Positions 9,932-20,446 of a stretch of 64,000 nucleotides of DNA are shown piece after piece. The stretch's first letter is position 1. Each line of letters begins with the position of its first letter. The translations under genes and the position numbers were made by a program. Below the pieces are notes generated by a model. That model was given only the letters and a program-made list of their open reading frames with translations. It had not been told where the DNA came from and did not search any database. Source of the stretch: Furcasterigmium furcatum (Eukaryota > Ascomycota > Sordariomycetes > Glomerellales > Plectosphaerellaceae); contig BCIA01000002.1 in NCBI GenBank assembly GCA_001599815.1, positions 3,011,626 to 3,075,625 on the forward strand, written 5' to 3'.

Positions 9932-11834
9932 ATGGGCAACGACGAGAAGCCTCCATCGACATATCGCTACGGCGAGAAGCCCGTCTACACCACATCCAAC
10001 GGCGCCCCCGTCGGCAACCCCAATGCCTGGCAGCGCGTTGGACCGAACGGTCCCCTGCTTCTGCAGGACTTCCACCTGGTCGACTTGCTTGCGCACTTTG
10101 ACCGCGAGCGCATTCCCGAGCGTGTTGTCCACGCCAAGGGATCCGGCGCATATGGCGAGGTGCGTGCTGTGCTGCTGTGCTGGCCCTGAACGGGACGATA
10201 CACCCATCCATGGATGATAGAGACTGACCCTCCTGGACGTCCAGTTCGAGGTGACCCACGATGTCACCGACCTGACCTCTGCCGATATGCTGTCCAGCGT
10301 GGGCAAGAAGACCCCTTGCGTTGTCCGCTTCTCGACTGTCGGCGGCGAGAAGGGCTCTCCGGACACTGCTCGCGATCCCCGCGGCTTTGCGATCAAGTTC
10401 TACACCGAGGAGGGTGAGTTGCGACAGTCTGTTCTCCATGTGATTATCGAGGGCTGACGAGGAGTGACAGGCAACTGGGACTGGGTGTAAGTCTGCGCTC
10501 GCCACAATGAGACCCCCGACAGCTGAAGCCTGACACCTCACAACAGATACAACAACACACCCGTCTTCTTTCTCAGGGACCCCGTCAACTTCCCCCTCTT
10601 CATCCACACCCAGAAGCGCAACCCCCAGACGAACCTCAAGGATGCCACCATGGTCAGTCTTGCCGGTTTCGCTCGAGAGACACCGGGTCGCTCACTGACT
10701 GAGTGAGAACAGTTCTGGGACTACCTCAGTCACCACCATGAGGCTGTCCACCAGCTGATGCACCTCTTCTCCGACCGAGGCACCCCCTACTCCTACCGCC
10801 ACATGAACGGCTACTCCGGCCACACCCAGTATGCATATCTTCCCTCTGCTCTCACGGCGTGCGCAGATCACTTTTGACCACCCCCCAGCAAGTGGACCAA
10901 GCCCGACGGCTCCTTCGTCTACGTTCAGGTCCACCTCAAGACCAACCAGGGCAACAAAACCTTCACCGACGCCGAGGCCGGCAAGCTGGCCTCGGAGAAT
11001 CCCGACTGGAGCACCCAGGACCTCTTCGACGCCATCAAGCGCGGCGAGCACCCCAGCTGGACCGTCTACGTCCAGACCTTGACCCCCGCCCAGGCCGAGA
11101 AGTTCCGCTGGAACATCTTCGATCTCACAAAGGTCTGGCCCCAGAGCGAGGTCCCCCTCCGCCCCTTTGGCAAGCTCACCCTCAACCGCAACCCCGAGAA
11201 CTACTTCGCCGAGATCGAGCAGGTCGCCTTCTCGCCCTCTCACCTGGTCCCAGGCGTCGAGCCCTCCGCCGACCCCGTCCTCCAGGCCCGCCTCTTCTCC
11301 TACCCCGACACGCAGCGCCACCGTCTCGGCGTCAACTACCAGCAGATCCCAGTCAACGCACCCAAGAACGCCTTCAACCCCTTCCAGCGCGACGGCGGCA
11401 TGGCCGTCCACGGAAACTACGGCGCGAACCCCAACTACCCCTCCAGCTACCAGCCCCTGACCTACAAGCCCGTCAAGGCGGTCAACGCGCACGAGGCGTG
11501 GGTCGGCAAGTCGGTCGAGGGCGTCTTCAGCGAGGTCTCCTCCGCCGACTACGAGCAGGCCAACGGGCTGTGGAAGGTCCTGGGCCGCACGCCCGGGCAG
11601 CAGGAGAACTTTGTCTCGAACATCTCCGGGCATCTTTCGGGCGCGCGCAAGGAGACGCGCGAGCGCACGTATGAGATGTTCTCCAGGGTGAACGCTGACC
11701 TTGGGAGGAGGATCCGCGCGGCGGCGGAGAAGCTGGCGCAGTATGTTTCCCTTCATTCAGTTCCTACTCAGGTTTCACACATGGATTCGATACTGACGAG
11801 ACGCAGGCCCGAGACAACCAAGTCCAAGCTCTAG
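9932..11834 (+). CDS. Peroxisomal small-subunit catalase (7 exons)
   Basis: Haem catalase that converts hydrogen peroxide to water and oxygen. Exons are 9932-10159, 10245-10413, 10471-10486 (16 nt), 10547-10652, 10713-10828, 10889-11740 and 11807-11834, giving 504 aa, normal for the small-subunit class. Catalytic His67 (RVVHAKGSGAYG), distal Asn141 (YNNTPVFFLRD) and haem-ligating Tyr350 (RLFSYPDTQRHRLG) are all present. There is no signal peptide, and the C-terminus is -SKL, a canonical PTS1. The protein therefore resembles peroxisomal fungal catalases (A. nidulans CatC, Neurospora CAT-4 type) rather than secreted or spore large-subunit forms. The last intron (66 nt) is open in frame, so a retained-intron product would also end in SKL. 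Confidence 0.95.
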
Positions 11835-12036
11835 TGTAGGCTTTGCTGTAGAATAAAAGCGCCTGAAGTTTCATTTGCTCTAGTCATTGTATAGGTCGCT
11901 ATGATCAAGGCTGCCTTCGTGTCTGTCATACGTAGCCCCCTTTCCAGCCAGCCCTTGCTCCCCGATATCAATCCAGCACCCTCGCAGACGCCACGCGGTT
12001 CAGGCTCCCAGATATGCCGAAGAGAACAAACTGGAA

Positions 12037-12430
12037 CTAGCACAGGCAGTCGAGGAACTGGAAGCAGCATATGCCGGTGCAGATTCCGCAGAAGACGGCC
12101 TGGGTGGTTTTCAAGGTCAGCTTGTGTCCTTGAACCGTATTGATCTTCTAAGAGAAATGAGTCGCCGTGAGGTGACGGAGAAGGGGGGGGCATACCCTGC
12201 AATCGCCTTCTTGTCCTCCGCGAAGCCGGAGGTTTGGATCTCCCTGGGACTGCTCGGTGTATGCCATGGGCTGGATGGGGCGCTGGTGACATATGTTAGC
12301 CAGGAAGCAGAACCTAGGCTGCCGATTCGTGGCTGAATGTGCTTACTGGTTTATCGGACGCAAGCTCTCCTCGGGAGAGGAGGGCTGGACTTGGCGGCCG
12401 GGGCTCACATGGCTTGGCTGGCGCGGGCAT
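12037..12430 (-). CDS. Small Cys-rich protein, CYSTM-like (3 exons)
   Basis: Proposed spliced gene on the minus strand: exons 12347-12430, 12196-12282 and 12037-12099, giving 77 aa. The donor GTAAGC and the branch site GCTAAC before CACCAG support intron 1. The donor GTATGC and GCTGAC before CCCAG support intron 2. The product has a Pro-rich N-terminus, the segment LRLRGGQEGDC, and ends AVFCGICTGICCFQFLDCLC. A polar Pro/Gln-rich head plus a short hydrophobic Cys-rich tail is the layout of fungal CYSTM-type tail-anchored stress proteins. An alternative acceptor 5' of this one (TTAG near 12147) would lengthen exon 3 in frame, and exon 1 is uncertain. The C-terminal exon is the best-supported part. 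Confidence 0.5.
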
Positions 12431-13218
12431 GATGTCGATGTCGGTGCCTCTCGCGGGTTGATTGGTTTAGATGTGGCTGGACGAGAGGAAGGCCTCTAGG
12501 ACAGGAGGTTATTTAATAGCGAAGGAAGTAGAGCATTCTAGGATTCAGGGGCCAGGAGCGTATTTGCTTAGGGAGCCATCAAAGAAATAGGCTGATCGGG
12601 GTATGTTGTAGGTTCGGTGAATTCCAGGTCTGAGTGTAGGAAGATGGAACCAAAGTGAACCAGGAGTTGCACTTCTCATCAGCATCTCCTACTCTAGGTA
12701 CCCGTCAGAGGGTGTCTTCTGGGCTATGGTGACAGACAGGTTTGCCCAGGCAAGAGAAGTGCAGTGATTCACCCCGACTCGGGAAGAGGTCAGTTGCCCT
12801 CTGAAACCTCAACTGAGGCGGCCCTTCCATTCTCAACATGGAATTGAACGCCAGTTTGCGACGTCACACGATCATCAGTGGGAGTTGGTGACGGGATGTC
12901 GTGTGACCCCTGAAAAGGTGTGGCCCCCTGAATCCCGAGTTGGAGTAGGCCGCACCCCCTTTTCGGGATCCTGGCATCTGTCGGCTGCATGACCCGGGCA
13001 TGTACAACACCAGGAGGATCAGAAGGATTTTAATTTTCGTCGAGTGAATAACCCTCCAACGACTGCAGGAGACGGCGATGAAGAAATTTTCACAATGGAA
13101 TAAAGTCAGCTTCAGGGCTGGCCACGAACGATGATGCATCATCGCGGCAACTCACTCATGGCTCAGGTTTGACCGACTCCCCCAGGGCAGACTTTCGATA
13201 TCTCGCTAACAGTTACTT
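12431..13218. other. Intergenic upstream of the kinase-like gene
   Basis: Divergent upstream region of the Cys-rich gene (-) and the kinase-like gene (+). No further gene is seen. A possible first exon of the kinase-like gene (ATGGCTCAG, 13158-13166), with CTAAC at 13206-13210 and CAG at 13222-13224, lies at its right end. Confidence 0.55.
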
Positions 13219-13986
13219 ATGCAGGTTACCACCAGGTCCAAAGGCCAGTTCATCGCCGCCGGAACGACGTCCCTCGTGGAACGCCTGCCCTCAGGCGATG
13301 TCATCAAGATCCCTTGGCCAAGGGACTCTCGAGAAGACGACTGCCGAAGGGAGATTGCCATCCAGGCGCGAATCTATCAGAGACTCGGCGAACATCCCCG
13401 TCTCTTAAGCTTCAAATACTGGGACGCCCAAACGTTCACCTTGACTCTGGAGTTTATGCCCAACGGCACGCTCAAGCAGTACTACGCCAAGACTCACTCC
13501 GAGGACATCTCGGGGGCCCAGAAACTTCGCTGGGTGGTACAGGCAGCTGATGCCCTCCATGTTCTGCATTCTGCTGGCGTCATCCACTGCGATGTCGGCC
13601 CGCGAAACTTTCTGCTGGATGAGCACTTGAGTCTGAAGATTGCAGACTTCAGCGGCTCATCGCTGGACGGATCGTATCCCACGGTGTGTCCTGGACCAAG
13701 ATACATGGCTCCGGACCCAGACTGGAAGCCTGGGAAGCTGCCTCAGATTCACGAGGACCTGTTCGCTTTGGGGTCCACAATCTACTTCATCGTCACCGGC
13801 AGGGCCCCTTACGCAGAGTTGTCAGACTATGTGGCGGAGAAGAAGTATCTTGACGGAGTGTTCCCGGACCTCGAGGGAGTGTCCTGCGGGGATATTATTT
13901 CCATGTGCTGGCAGAAACAGGCGCCTTTGGCTCTCGCAATCAGGAAACTAGCAGAGAAACTCGTCCTAATGGAGGATTCCCGGTGA
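13219..13986 (+). CDS. Protein kinase-like domain with altered catalytic motifs
   Basis: A 255-aa protein that is essentially just a kinase fold. The candidate ATP-anchoring lysine is Lys30 (DVIKIPWP). The catalytic loop reads HCDVGPRN (His123-Asn130), so Cys replaces the usual Arg of HRD, while Asp125 and Asn130 remain. The metal-binding motif is DFS (Asp143-Ser145) rather than DFG, and the APE position reads APD. The glycine-rich loop is degenerate (AAGTTSLVERL). It may be active or a pseudokinase; no substrate can be inferred. The start used is the ATG at 13219; an alternative two-exon start at 13158 would change only the first residues (MAQVTT instead of MQVTT). The stop lies 12 bp from the stop of the convergent MFS gene. 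Confidence 0.8.
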   Translation: MQVTTRSKGQFIAAGTTSLVERLPSGDVIKIPWPRDSREDDCRREIAIQARIYQRLGEHPRLLSFKYWDAQTFTLTLEFMPNGTLKQYYAKTHSEDISGAQKLRWVVQAADALHVLHSAGVIHCDVGPRNFLLDEHLSLKIADFSGSSLDGSYPTVCPGPRYMAPDPDWKPGKLPQIHEDLFALGSTIYFIVTGRAPYAELSDYVAEKKYLDGVFPDLEGVSCGDIISMCWQKQAPLALAIRKLAEKLVLMEDSR

Positions 13987-13998
13987 GGGCATCGCCGT

Positions 13999-15684
13999 CT
14001 ACAGCCACCCTAACTTCCTGAACCCGAAGCTCGCACCGCCCAGCAGCGCCGAGACACCCGTGAACGCGATCAACGTCCCGTAACCACTGCCAAACCCGAA
14101 CCCGGCCTCGCCCTGCCACGGATACCCCTCGATCAGCGCCTCGCTCAGCGGCCCGGACACCATGTTCCCGATCCCGCGCCCGGCAGCCAGGCACCCGAAG
14201 ATCAGGATCGGATCGACGCCCCGGCCCTTGGTCCTCTCGCTCTCCGCGACGGAGAGCATGATCCCCGGCCACGCGGAGGTGTACGCCCCGGCGAAGAGCC
14301 CGTACACGGCCCCAAAGGCGTACAGCGTCGCCAGGTTCGCGCTCAGCCCCCACAGCAGCAGCGTGCCGACGGCCGCGCCCGCGGAGGCGAGCATCAGGCA
14401 GGCGGGCGCGGGCCAGCGGTCGACGAACCACCCCATCATGACGCAACCGAAGACGCTCGCGACGTTGACGAAGAGCAGCGACGCGGCGGCGGGGAAGCTG
14501 CCGGCGCCGAGGAACACGCGCGCGTACGAGGGGAGGTAGATGGACGGGAGGAAGTAGCCGAGAGCCTCGACGACGTTGGCGACTTGGTGGAGCAGGAACG
14601 AGCGGCTGAAGAGGAAGCCCATGTTCTTGAGGGGGTTGCGGAGGGTGGCGTTGGGCGAGTCTGCGCTCAGGGGCGGGATTCGGGGGCGGATGAAGTAGGA
14701 CAGCGGCGCGGTCAACACGAAGAGCAGGCCGGCCCAGAGGCGCAGGGTGGTGCGGTGGCCGAAGCGTCCGAGGAGGGCCTCCATGAGCATGGGGAAGATG
14801 ACGCCCGCGAGGCCGGTGCCAGACCACATGATGCCGTAGGCGAGGCCCTTCCGGCGGACGAACCACTCATCCATGTAGACGATGCACGGGATGTAGGTAA
14901 TGGCGCCGCCGAGGGCGTAGAAGATACCCTGTGTGGCGATGAGATGGCCGACGCTGCTGCTGAAGGAGGACATGGCGAGGGCGATGCAGGTGAGGACGAG
15001 GCCAGAGGTAGGGGCCCAGCGTGCGTATCTGGGGAACGCGCGGATGAGGCCGATGACAAGCGGGGCCATGAAATACATGATGCCCATGGCGCATGCTATC
15101 AACCCGCGGAGTCAGTAATTGCCTTGTATGAATGGGTTGGGGGTTACTCTTCGTGTCTTGGGAGCAACAACGTGTCGCAGGACTCCTAGGACAACGAGAG
15201 TAAGGGATAATAGACTCCGGGAAAACGTACTGCCGATGACTGCGATGTTCTGGGAGCCGGCGAAGTCGGGGTGCGTACTGTAGTAACTACGGAACACACC
15301 AAATGCAAAAGGGAAGCCTGCGAGGTGTGAGTGAGTGACTTGGAGTGAGGTCAAGGTGGAGGTGAATATGAGGGTTGGGATAGGGGTAAGGGGGGGTCGC
15401 ATACCCCAGATCAGGGCCTCGACGAGGAAGCAGGCCGCGAGGAAGAGCCAGGCTTGCTTACCGCCGTCAGCGGGCGGGAGGGAATCGAACTCATGGGCAG
15501 CGGCCGGCTGTGCATCGGCGCTCGGGGGGTCTTCAGGAGTTGCTGTGCCGAGCCTGCGCTCTGAGGCCGGGCGGGATGTCAGAGGCGTGGGTTGCTGAGT
15601 TGTCACCTTGGAGTCGAACTGGTACGTCGTCGTCGTCGCGAGGTTCTGGAGCTCAACAGAGCTCTGTGTCTGAGTTGCCGACAT
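13999..15684 (-). CDS. MFS transporter, monocarboxylate permease family (3 exons)
   Basis: A plasma-membrane-type permease of 487 aa. Exons are 15405-15684, 15231-15317 and 13999-15095, all phase 1 joints. The donors are GTATGC and GTACGT; the second intron (135 nt) ends in TTGATAG. A polar N-terminus of about 75 residues precedes roughly twelve hydrophobic segments. The joined second junction gives NIAVIGTCAMGIMYFMAPLV. The segment VYMDEWFVRRKGLAYGIMWSGTGLAG after TM4 is characteristic of fungal MCT/Mch-type members, which include proteins annotated as monocarboxylate or riboflavin permeases. The actual substrate cannot be told from sequence. No secondary-metabolite or catabolic cluster surrounds it. 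Confidence 0.9.
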
Positions 15685-16186
15685 GTCTGCTGAGAGTGAG
15701 AGACACACTTGGCACACATGAGACTCGGCCTCGACTATGGACTGAGGTGAGCTTGTGGCTTTATTATTAACGAACACCCGGGGAAATTTCCGTGGGGCCC
15801 CCTCGAGTTCGTATAGAGCATTTGCTAGCCCCTGGTTGTTAGCCACAGGGAGCGCCCTTTGCTTGACAATCGCGCTGACATGGATCCACCGCTGTGCGCC
15901 TTGGCGCAGCAGATACATGAGAAGCTGGAGCCGGCCAAAGGGGATTCCTGAACAGCATGTGTATTCAAAGACCTGCATCCCACTTCTAACGGATGATAGT
16001 CTCCTCTCAATGAATGCCGAGGGTTGCAAATTGCCAGTGCCAGTACTCCAGATCAAAACCCGACATGTCCCTGCCCGGCCAATTTTGCGTATTTTCCCTT
16101 TTCCGATCCCCCCTCCTTTCCTGGACGCCGAAAATGGTGGTAACACGAAAAGAAAATCACACACAGGATGGACAAGCCGCCATCGT
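15685..16186. other. Promoter region of the MFS gene
   Basis: Lies between the MFS start and the stop of the PQ-loop gene, both on the minus strand. The open frame across it on the plus strand is antisense to the neighbouring genes and is not supported. No motif stands out. Confidence 0.55.
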
Positions 16187-17379
16187 TTAGTAATGCGAGT
16201 CGTTCCTCGCCAGCAGCGGCCTCTGGTCCCACCGGTCCTCCTCGATGCTCTGACCGTCGGCAGTGTCCTGCTCGTCAAAGTCGCTCTCATCCTCGTCACT
16301 CCGATACATGAAGAACTGGACGAAGATGCCCATGTCCAGCAACAGCGTGCCCAGGCTTCCGGCCAGCCAGGACAGGTTCACCAGGACATACCGCCCGTAG
16401 CCGTGCAAGGAATCGCACCCGTGGCGGCCGCAGTGTGGGTCGTAGGCGAAAATGGAAAGGACATACGTCAAGTTTCCGAGGCACGCGAAGAGGAAGAAGA
16501 GCATGCTGACGCCCTCGGTCGACTGGCGGCGGTAGTTGAGAAGCAGCTGCGGCAGGCGCGAGCCGAGGTAGAGCACGGCGCAGAGCCAACCAAAGACCTG
16601 GCCCCAGAAGTTGAAGTTGAGGTCGTCCCCGTGCTTCTTGTGGCCGCCGTTGTTATCGTCCCCGTGCGAGTAGCGCCGGCTGAGGAACCAGCCTAGCACA
16701 CCAGCGGCGCAGACCATCAGGATGGCTAGCGAGTTCCAGATGATGGTCTGCAGGGCGGTGGGCGGGGAGATGGGCGTCGCAGGGGGCTCGTGGAGGAGGG
16801 GTACGGCGGGGGAGAGGTTTGACCAGTCGGAGCCGCGGCGCTCGCGGTGGTGGATGGGGTGGTGAGGGTGGTGGCTATACGGGTCGTGGTCATGATCGTG
16901 GTCGTGGTCGTGGTCATGGCCGTGGCTGTCGATGAGGCTTGTTCGCTCGTTGGGCTCGGTGCGCGTCGACGGCTTGGGCGTGGGAGGGATGACCTCGTCC
17001 TTCAAGGTGAAGCCGCGATAATAGAAGCACTGCATGAGGAGGACCAGATCGGCGATGGTGTAGTATATGGCCAAGATGATCTGCGGAGTGAGAGGGTCAG
17101 CTCTTGCAGCCAAGCGATGGCATCCATCCGAGACACTACAAGTATGTTACATACCATTGTGGGCAAGACACCCTGCAGGACGGCGCCCAGGATGTTGAAG
17201 ACATCGCCTATAAGCCAGACGATGATGAAGTGGAGCGAAAGGCCATCTGCGCTGCCCCGGCGGAAGTTCTCGAGGATCTGCGGGGAGAAGACGACGACCC
17301 AGCACGCGATAGAGATTGACCCGCAGATGCCGGAGATGGCCTCGACATCGAGGTTGAGGGGTGCGGTCGGCGGCGCCAT
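16187..17379 (-). CDS. PQ-loop vacuolar transporter (Ypq/Rtc2-like, 2 exons)
   Basis: Seven-helix PQ-loop protein of 372 aa; yeast relatives Ypq1-3 move basic amino acids across the vacuole membrane. Exons are 17155-17379 and 16187-17080, phase 0. The first PQ motif is Pro33-Gln34 (FSPQILENFRRGSADGLS); the second is SRLPQLLLNYRRQSTEGVS near the C-terminus. Between the repeats is a cytosolic-type loop with six consecutive His-Asp pairs (residues 130-141) and more His after it, 13 His in residues 128-153. Two acidic dileucine-type sorting motifs are visible: ERTSLI (120-125) and DQRPLL near the C-terminus. Both fit AP-3-type delivery to the vacuole. The substrate assignment comes from the family only. 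Confidence 0.9.
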
Positions 17380-18498
17380 GGTGTTGAAGTTGACGATGTT
17401 GATCCAATGCGTCAGACCAGACCACAGGGGTTGGACGATGTTCTCTCCGAGATGGCTTGACCAGGATGACGAGCTCCTCCAACCGGTCCCCTGGGGCGTA
17501 TTCCGTCGAGAACTGTGCCGGTGATGTCGCGCGCAGGTCTTTCGCAGTGCGTCGAGTCGAATTGGCGTCTTGTCGGGATCGCCGAAGGTGTCGTGACAAA
17601 GGAGAGGAAAAGCTTTTCGGTTTCCCGTCAGTCAGGTCCAGGTCTTCCACAGCTGCAGGGGTCCACGTGCCCCCCTACCACAGCTGCAGCTTTAGCGGCC
17701 GACAACGACGTCACAGCGAGATCCTGAATGCGGGGAGGCGCGGAAGAACGCCGCTGTGACCCGAGCACTCCACTGGAATGGATTTCCATGTGAGCGGGCT
17801 GCAATCACTGGACCTCACCAGGATTAGATGTCTGTGAGTTTGAGTTCACTGAAATGGTAAGCTCCTCGTCCCCGGATAATCACCCGGTTTCTCCAAAGCA
17901 TGTTTTCAGTGACGGCAGTATGCTCACCGGAATATTGATTCTATTTTCTGTTAGCCGCTCGGCTGGACTCAAGCCAAGCGAAGTTGGTTGAAATGACGGC
18001 TGAAGACTATTGAGCTCTAGGTTGAGTTGCTAAGACTCAGTTGACAGTAGACTCTCATACAAAAGGTTCAAAGCAATGCATTCTCATGTCAATGTATGGC
18101 CACGGATAAATATGCCTTCGGGCATTGGTTCGCCCGGTAGCAACCACGAATGCCGGCCTCGTCTCGCGTCCCAAGGAACGGACCCGATATTGTACTCTCG
18201 GTGCGTCTGCCGAGGACCGGCCTCCTCCCCAGGATTCCGGCCTGAGCCCGGCCCCTTCTCCGACGAATCGTGAGCCGGGTGTATTAATCATCACCTCCCA
18301 TCACCACCGCGTTCAACATTTGCCGCACAAATCACACACTCGAGGCCCGACATTGCCTCATCTCACTCACGCTGATTGCCGGTATATTTTGACATCTTCA
18401 AAATAGGCCGACTACACATCTTCCGGCCATTCCTGAGGCTCCCCTCACTCGCCCAGCTCGCCATCTCACCGCCATCTCATCGGAGATTCTCCGCCATC
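17380..18498. other. Divergent promoter region, PQ-loop gene / Nudix gene
   Basis: No gene recognised. The 123 nt before the Nudix ATG (18376-18498) are open in its frame from a TTG just after a TGA stop, which may be leader or a non-AUG extension. The rest shows no clear motif. Confidence 0.55.
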
Positions 18499-19777
18499 AT
18501 GGCTCCTCAACCGGAACCCCAACTCCTGCCTCCGGCCGACGACCCGACCTCGGCCCTCTCCCAGAAATATGGCCGTGAGACGAACAACTACTTCTCCGGC
18601 GTCCCGGTCAACCGCCTGGCATGGCTGCGCACCGACTACGACTTTCTCCGGAGGGCATTCCAGTTTGAGGGCACCCGCTTCATCGCCGTCAAAGACCTCA
18701 ACCCCCTGACCGACTCGCCCTCCCAGCTCACCTTCGTCTCCCTCAAGGACATCACCCCCATCACCGGTGAGGACCCCTTCGGTCCCTCCGAGGAGGACCT
18801 CATCAAGAACTATGACTCATCCCTCGTCCGCCCCCTTATCATCTGGATCGGCATCCTCGAGTCCGAGGACGTCGGTTTCGAGCATAAGGGCTTCAAGGGC
18901 CGCCCCGTCTTCGCCGTCGACGTGACTCCCCGAGGTACCTACTCCGAGGCCGCCCAGTCCTTCGCCGACGCGCAAGAGAAGCAGAGCAAGACCTTCCTCA
19001 CGGGGCGGATACACGCCACCCTGGTCGCCAGCGACGGTAGGTGCCCCCTTTTGACGTTGTCCGAGGACCAGACCCGTACTGACATGTCCAGCTGCAATGT
19101 TCGCCCAGGCTCGCTCCACCATCGACTGGAACACCCGCAACCAGTTCTGCGGCGGCTGCGGCCAGCGCACGCTCTCTGGCCACGCGGGCTTCAAGCGCAT
19201 CTGCGCGCCCACGGACCAGGCCGGCGGTGCCCCCGCCCACCGCGCCGACTGCCCGACGCGCGTGGGCATCTCGAACCTCAGCTTCCCGCGCACCGATCCC
19301 GTCATCATCTGCGCCGTCGTCTCGGCCGACGGGTCCCGCGTCCTCCTGGGCCGCCAGCGCCGCTACCCGCCGCACTGGTACAGCACGCTCGCCGGCTTTC
19401 TCGAGCCGGGCGAGAGCATCGAGGAGGCCGTGCGGCGCGAGATCCTCGAGGAGAGCGGCGTCCGCGTCGGCCGCGTCGTCATCCACTCGTCCCAGCCTTG
19501 GCCGTACCCGGCAAGCTTGATGATCGGCGCGGTTGCCCAGGCGCTGCCGACTGGGGAGACGATCGACCTGGGCAACGACCCCGAGTTGGAGGATGCCAGG
19601 TGGGTGGGTATGGATGAGCTGAGGGAGGCGTTGGAGGTGGGTGTGAGCGGGCTTGGGGAGCCGGCTCCAGAGGGGTATAAGGAGGGCAACTTGAGGCTGC
19701 CGCCGCACACGGCCATTGCGAACAGGCTCCTGACAGCGGTTGCGGAGGGGTTTGCGACTGTGCAGCCGAAGATTTGA
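18499..19777 (+). CDS. NADH pyrophosphatase, Nudix family (NPY1/NUDT12-like, 2 exons)
   Basis: Hydrolyses NAD(H) to NMN(H) and AMP; related enzymes also remove NAD caps from RNA. Exons are 18499-19036 and 19092-19777 (407 aa); the joint gives ASDAAMFAQARS. The N-terminal NUDIX-like half is followed by a zinc ribbon with Cys199, Cys202, Cys217 and Cys233. The complete Nudix box is at residues 281-303 (GFLEPGES...RREILEESGV), with the expected Glu residues. Yeast Npy1 is peroxisomal, but no PTS1 is present here (C-terminus QPKI). The ATG at 18499 was chosen, in good context (ATC ATG GCT). The upstream in-frame stretch without ATG is rich in Arg and hydrophobic residues. Confidence 0.93.
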
Positions 19778-20446
19778 GCGAGGCGGGCATACAACCATCA
19801 GCATATAGACTCGGTTGCTAGACTTGGTCATGGAGGTCAGCAGTGTTGTGGACGTTGGATGACGATAGATGATGGAGAGGAGCGTCCATCTGATTCGCAT
19901 AGATCAACTTGTCGAGTGTGTTTGTGTAAAATCTGATGGATATGCAGATCTCTGGGGAAGCATGTTGCACAACTCCGGCTGTGTTGGTTGACGTCTCGTC
20001 TCACGGACACCTGTTCGTCATGGGTGACCAGAATTGGACAAGAACGCTTCGATGGCGCTTGCTCTGACCTCCATATTGATGAACAAACGAGCTCAAGGCG
20101 TATGATGAATCTCCTTGGAAATGGTACAAGGAATAGCTGGACGGTAAACAAGTCCAGGTGGTGATGAGGGTGAAGTTGAAGTTGAGAAAATGGGCTGAAC
20201 TTTCTCGGACGGGACCTGATGATCTGATGAGAGAGTCGCTAAGGATCCCCAGAGTCGCAGCGGCCATCCATGCCTAGAACATCCCGACAGGGGTCCGGTC
20301 CCACCAGCTGCTAGCGCCAGCCCAATCCCTAAGCTCCCCTCTGGAACCTCAACTTCACGATCTGTCGCATGCACCTGAACCTCCAGAGCTCGAACACGCA
20401 CATCCTGCAATCCGCCACTGCCGCACTTGCGGCCCAATCTCCCACC
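19778..20446. other. Intergenic, Nudix gene to ARL3
   Basis: Contains the 3' end of the Nudix gene and the ARL3 promoter. Short frames on either strand show no family resemblance. No repeat or RNA gene is seen. Confidence 0.6.

Noticed and set aside
10692..11756. 354-codon minus-strand frame opposite catalase
   Set aside because: Same cause: antisense of a GC3-biased exon, Val/Gly/Leu-rich with no family resemblance.
12347..12430. Alternative first intron of the Cys-rich gene (T|GTGAGC near 12409 to TTCAG)
   Set aside because: It keeps the frame but yields a less polar N-terminus and lacks as good a branch site as the GTAAGC...GCTAAC...CACCAG intron; kept only as a second choice.
15755..16696. 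313-codon plus-strand frame
   Set aside because: It crosses the MFS promoter and then the antisense of the PQ-loop exon; only the antisense part is long, due to codon bias.
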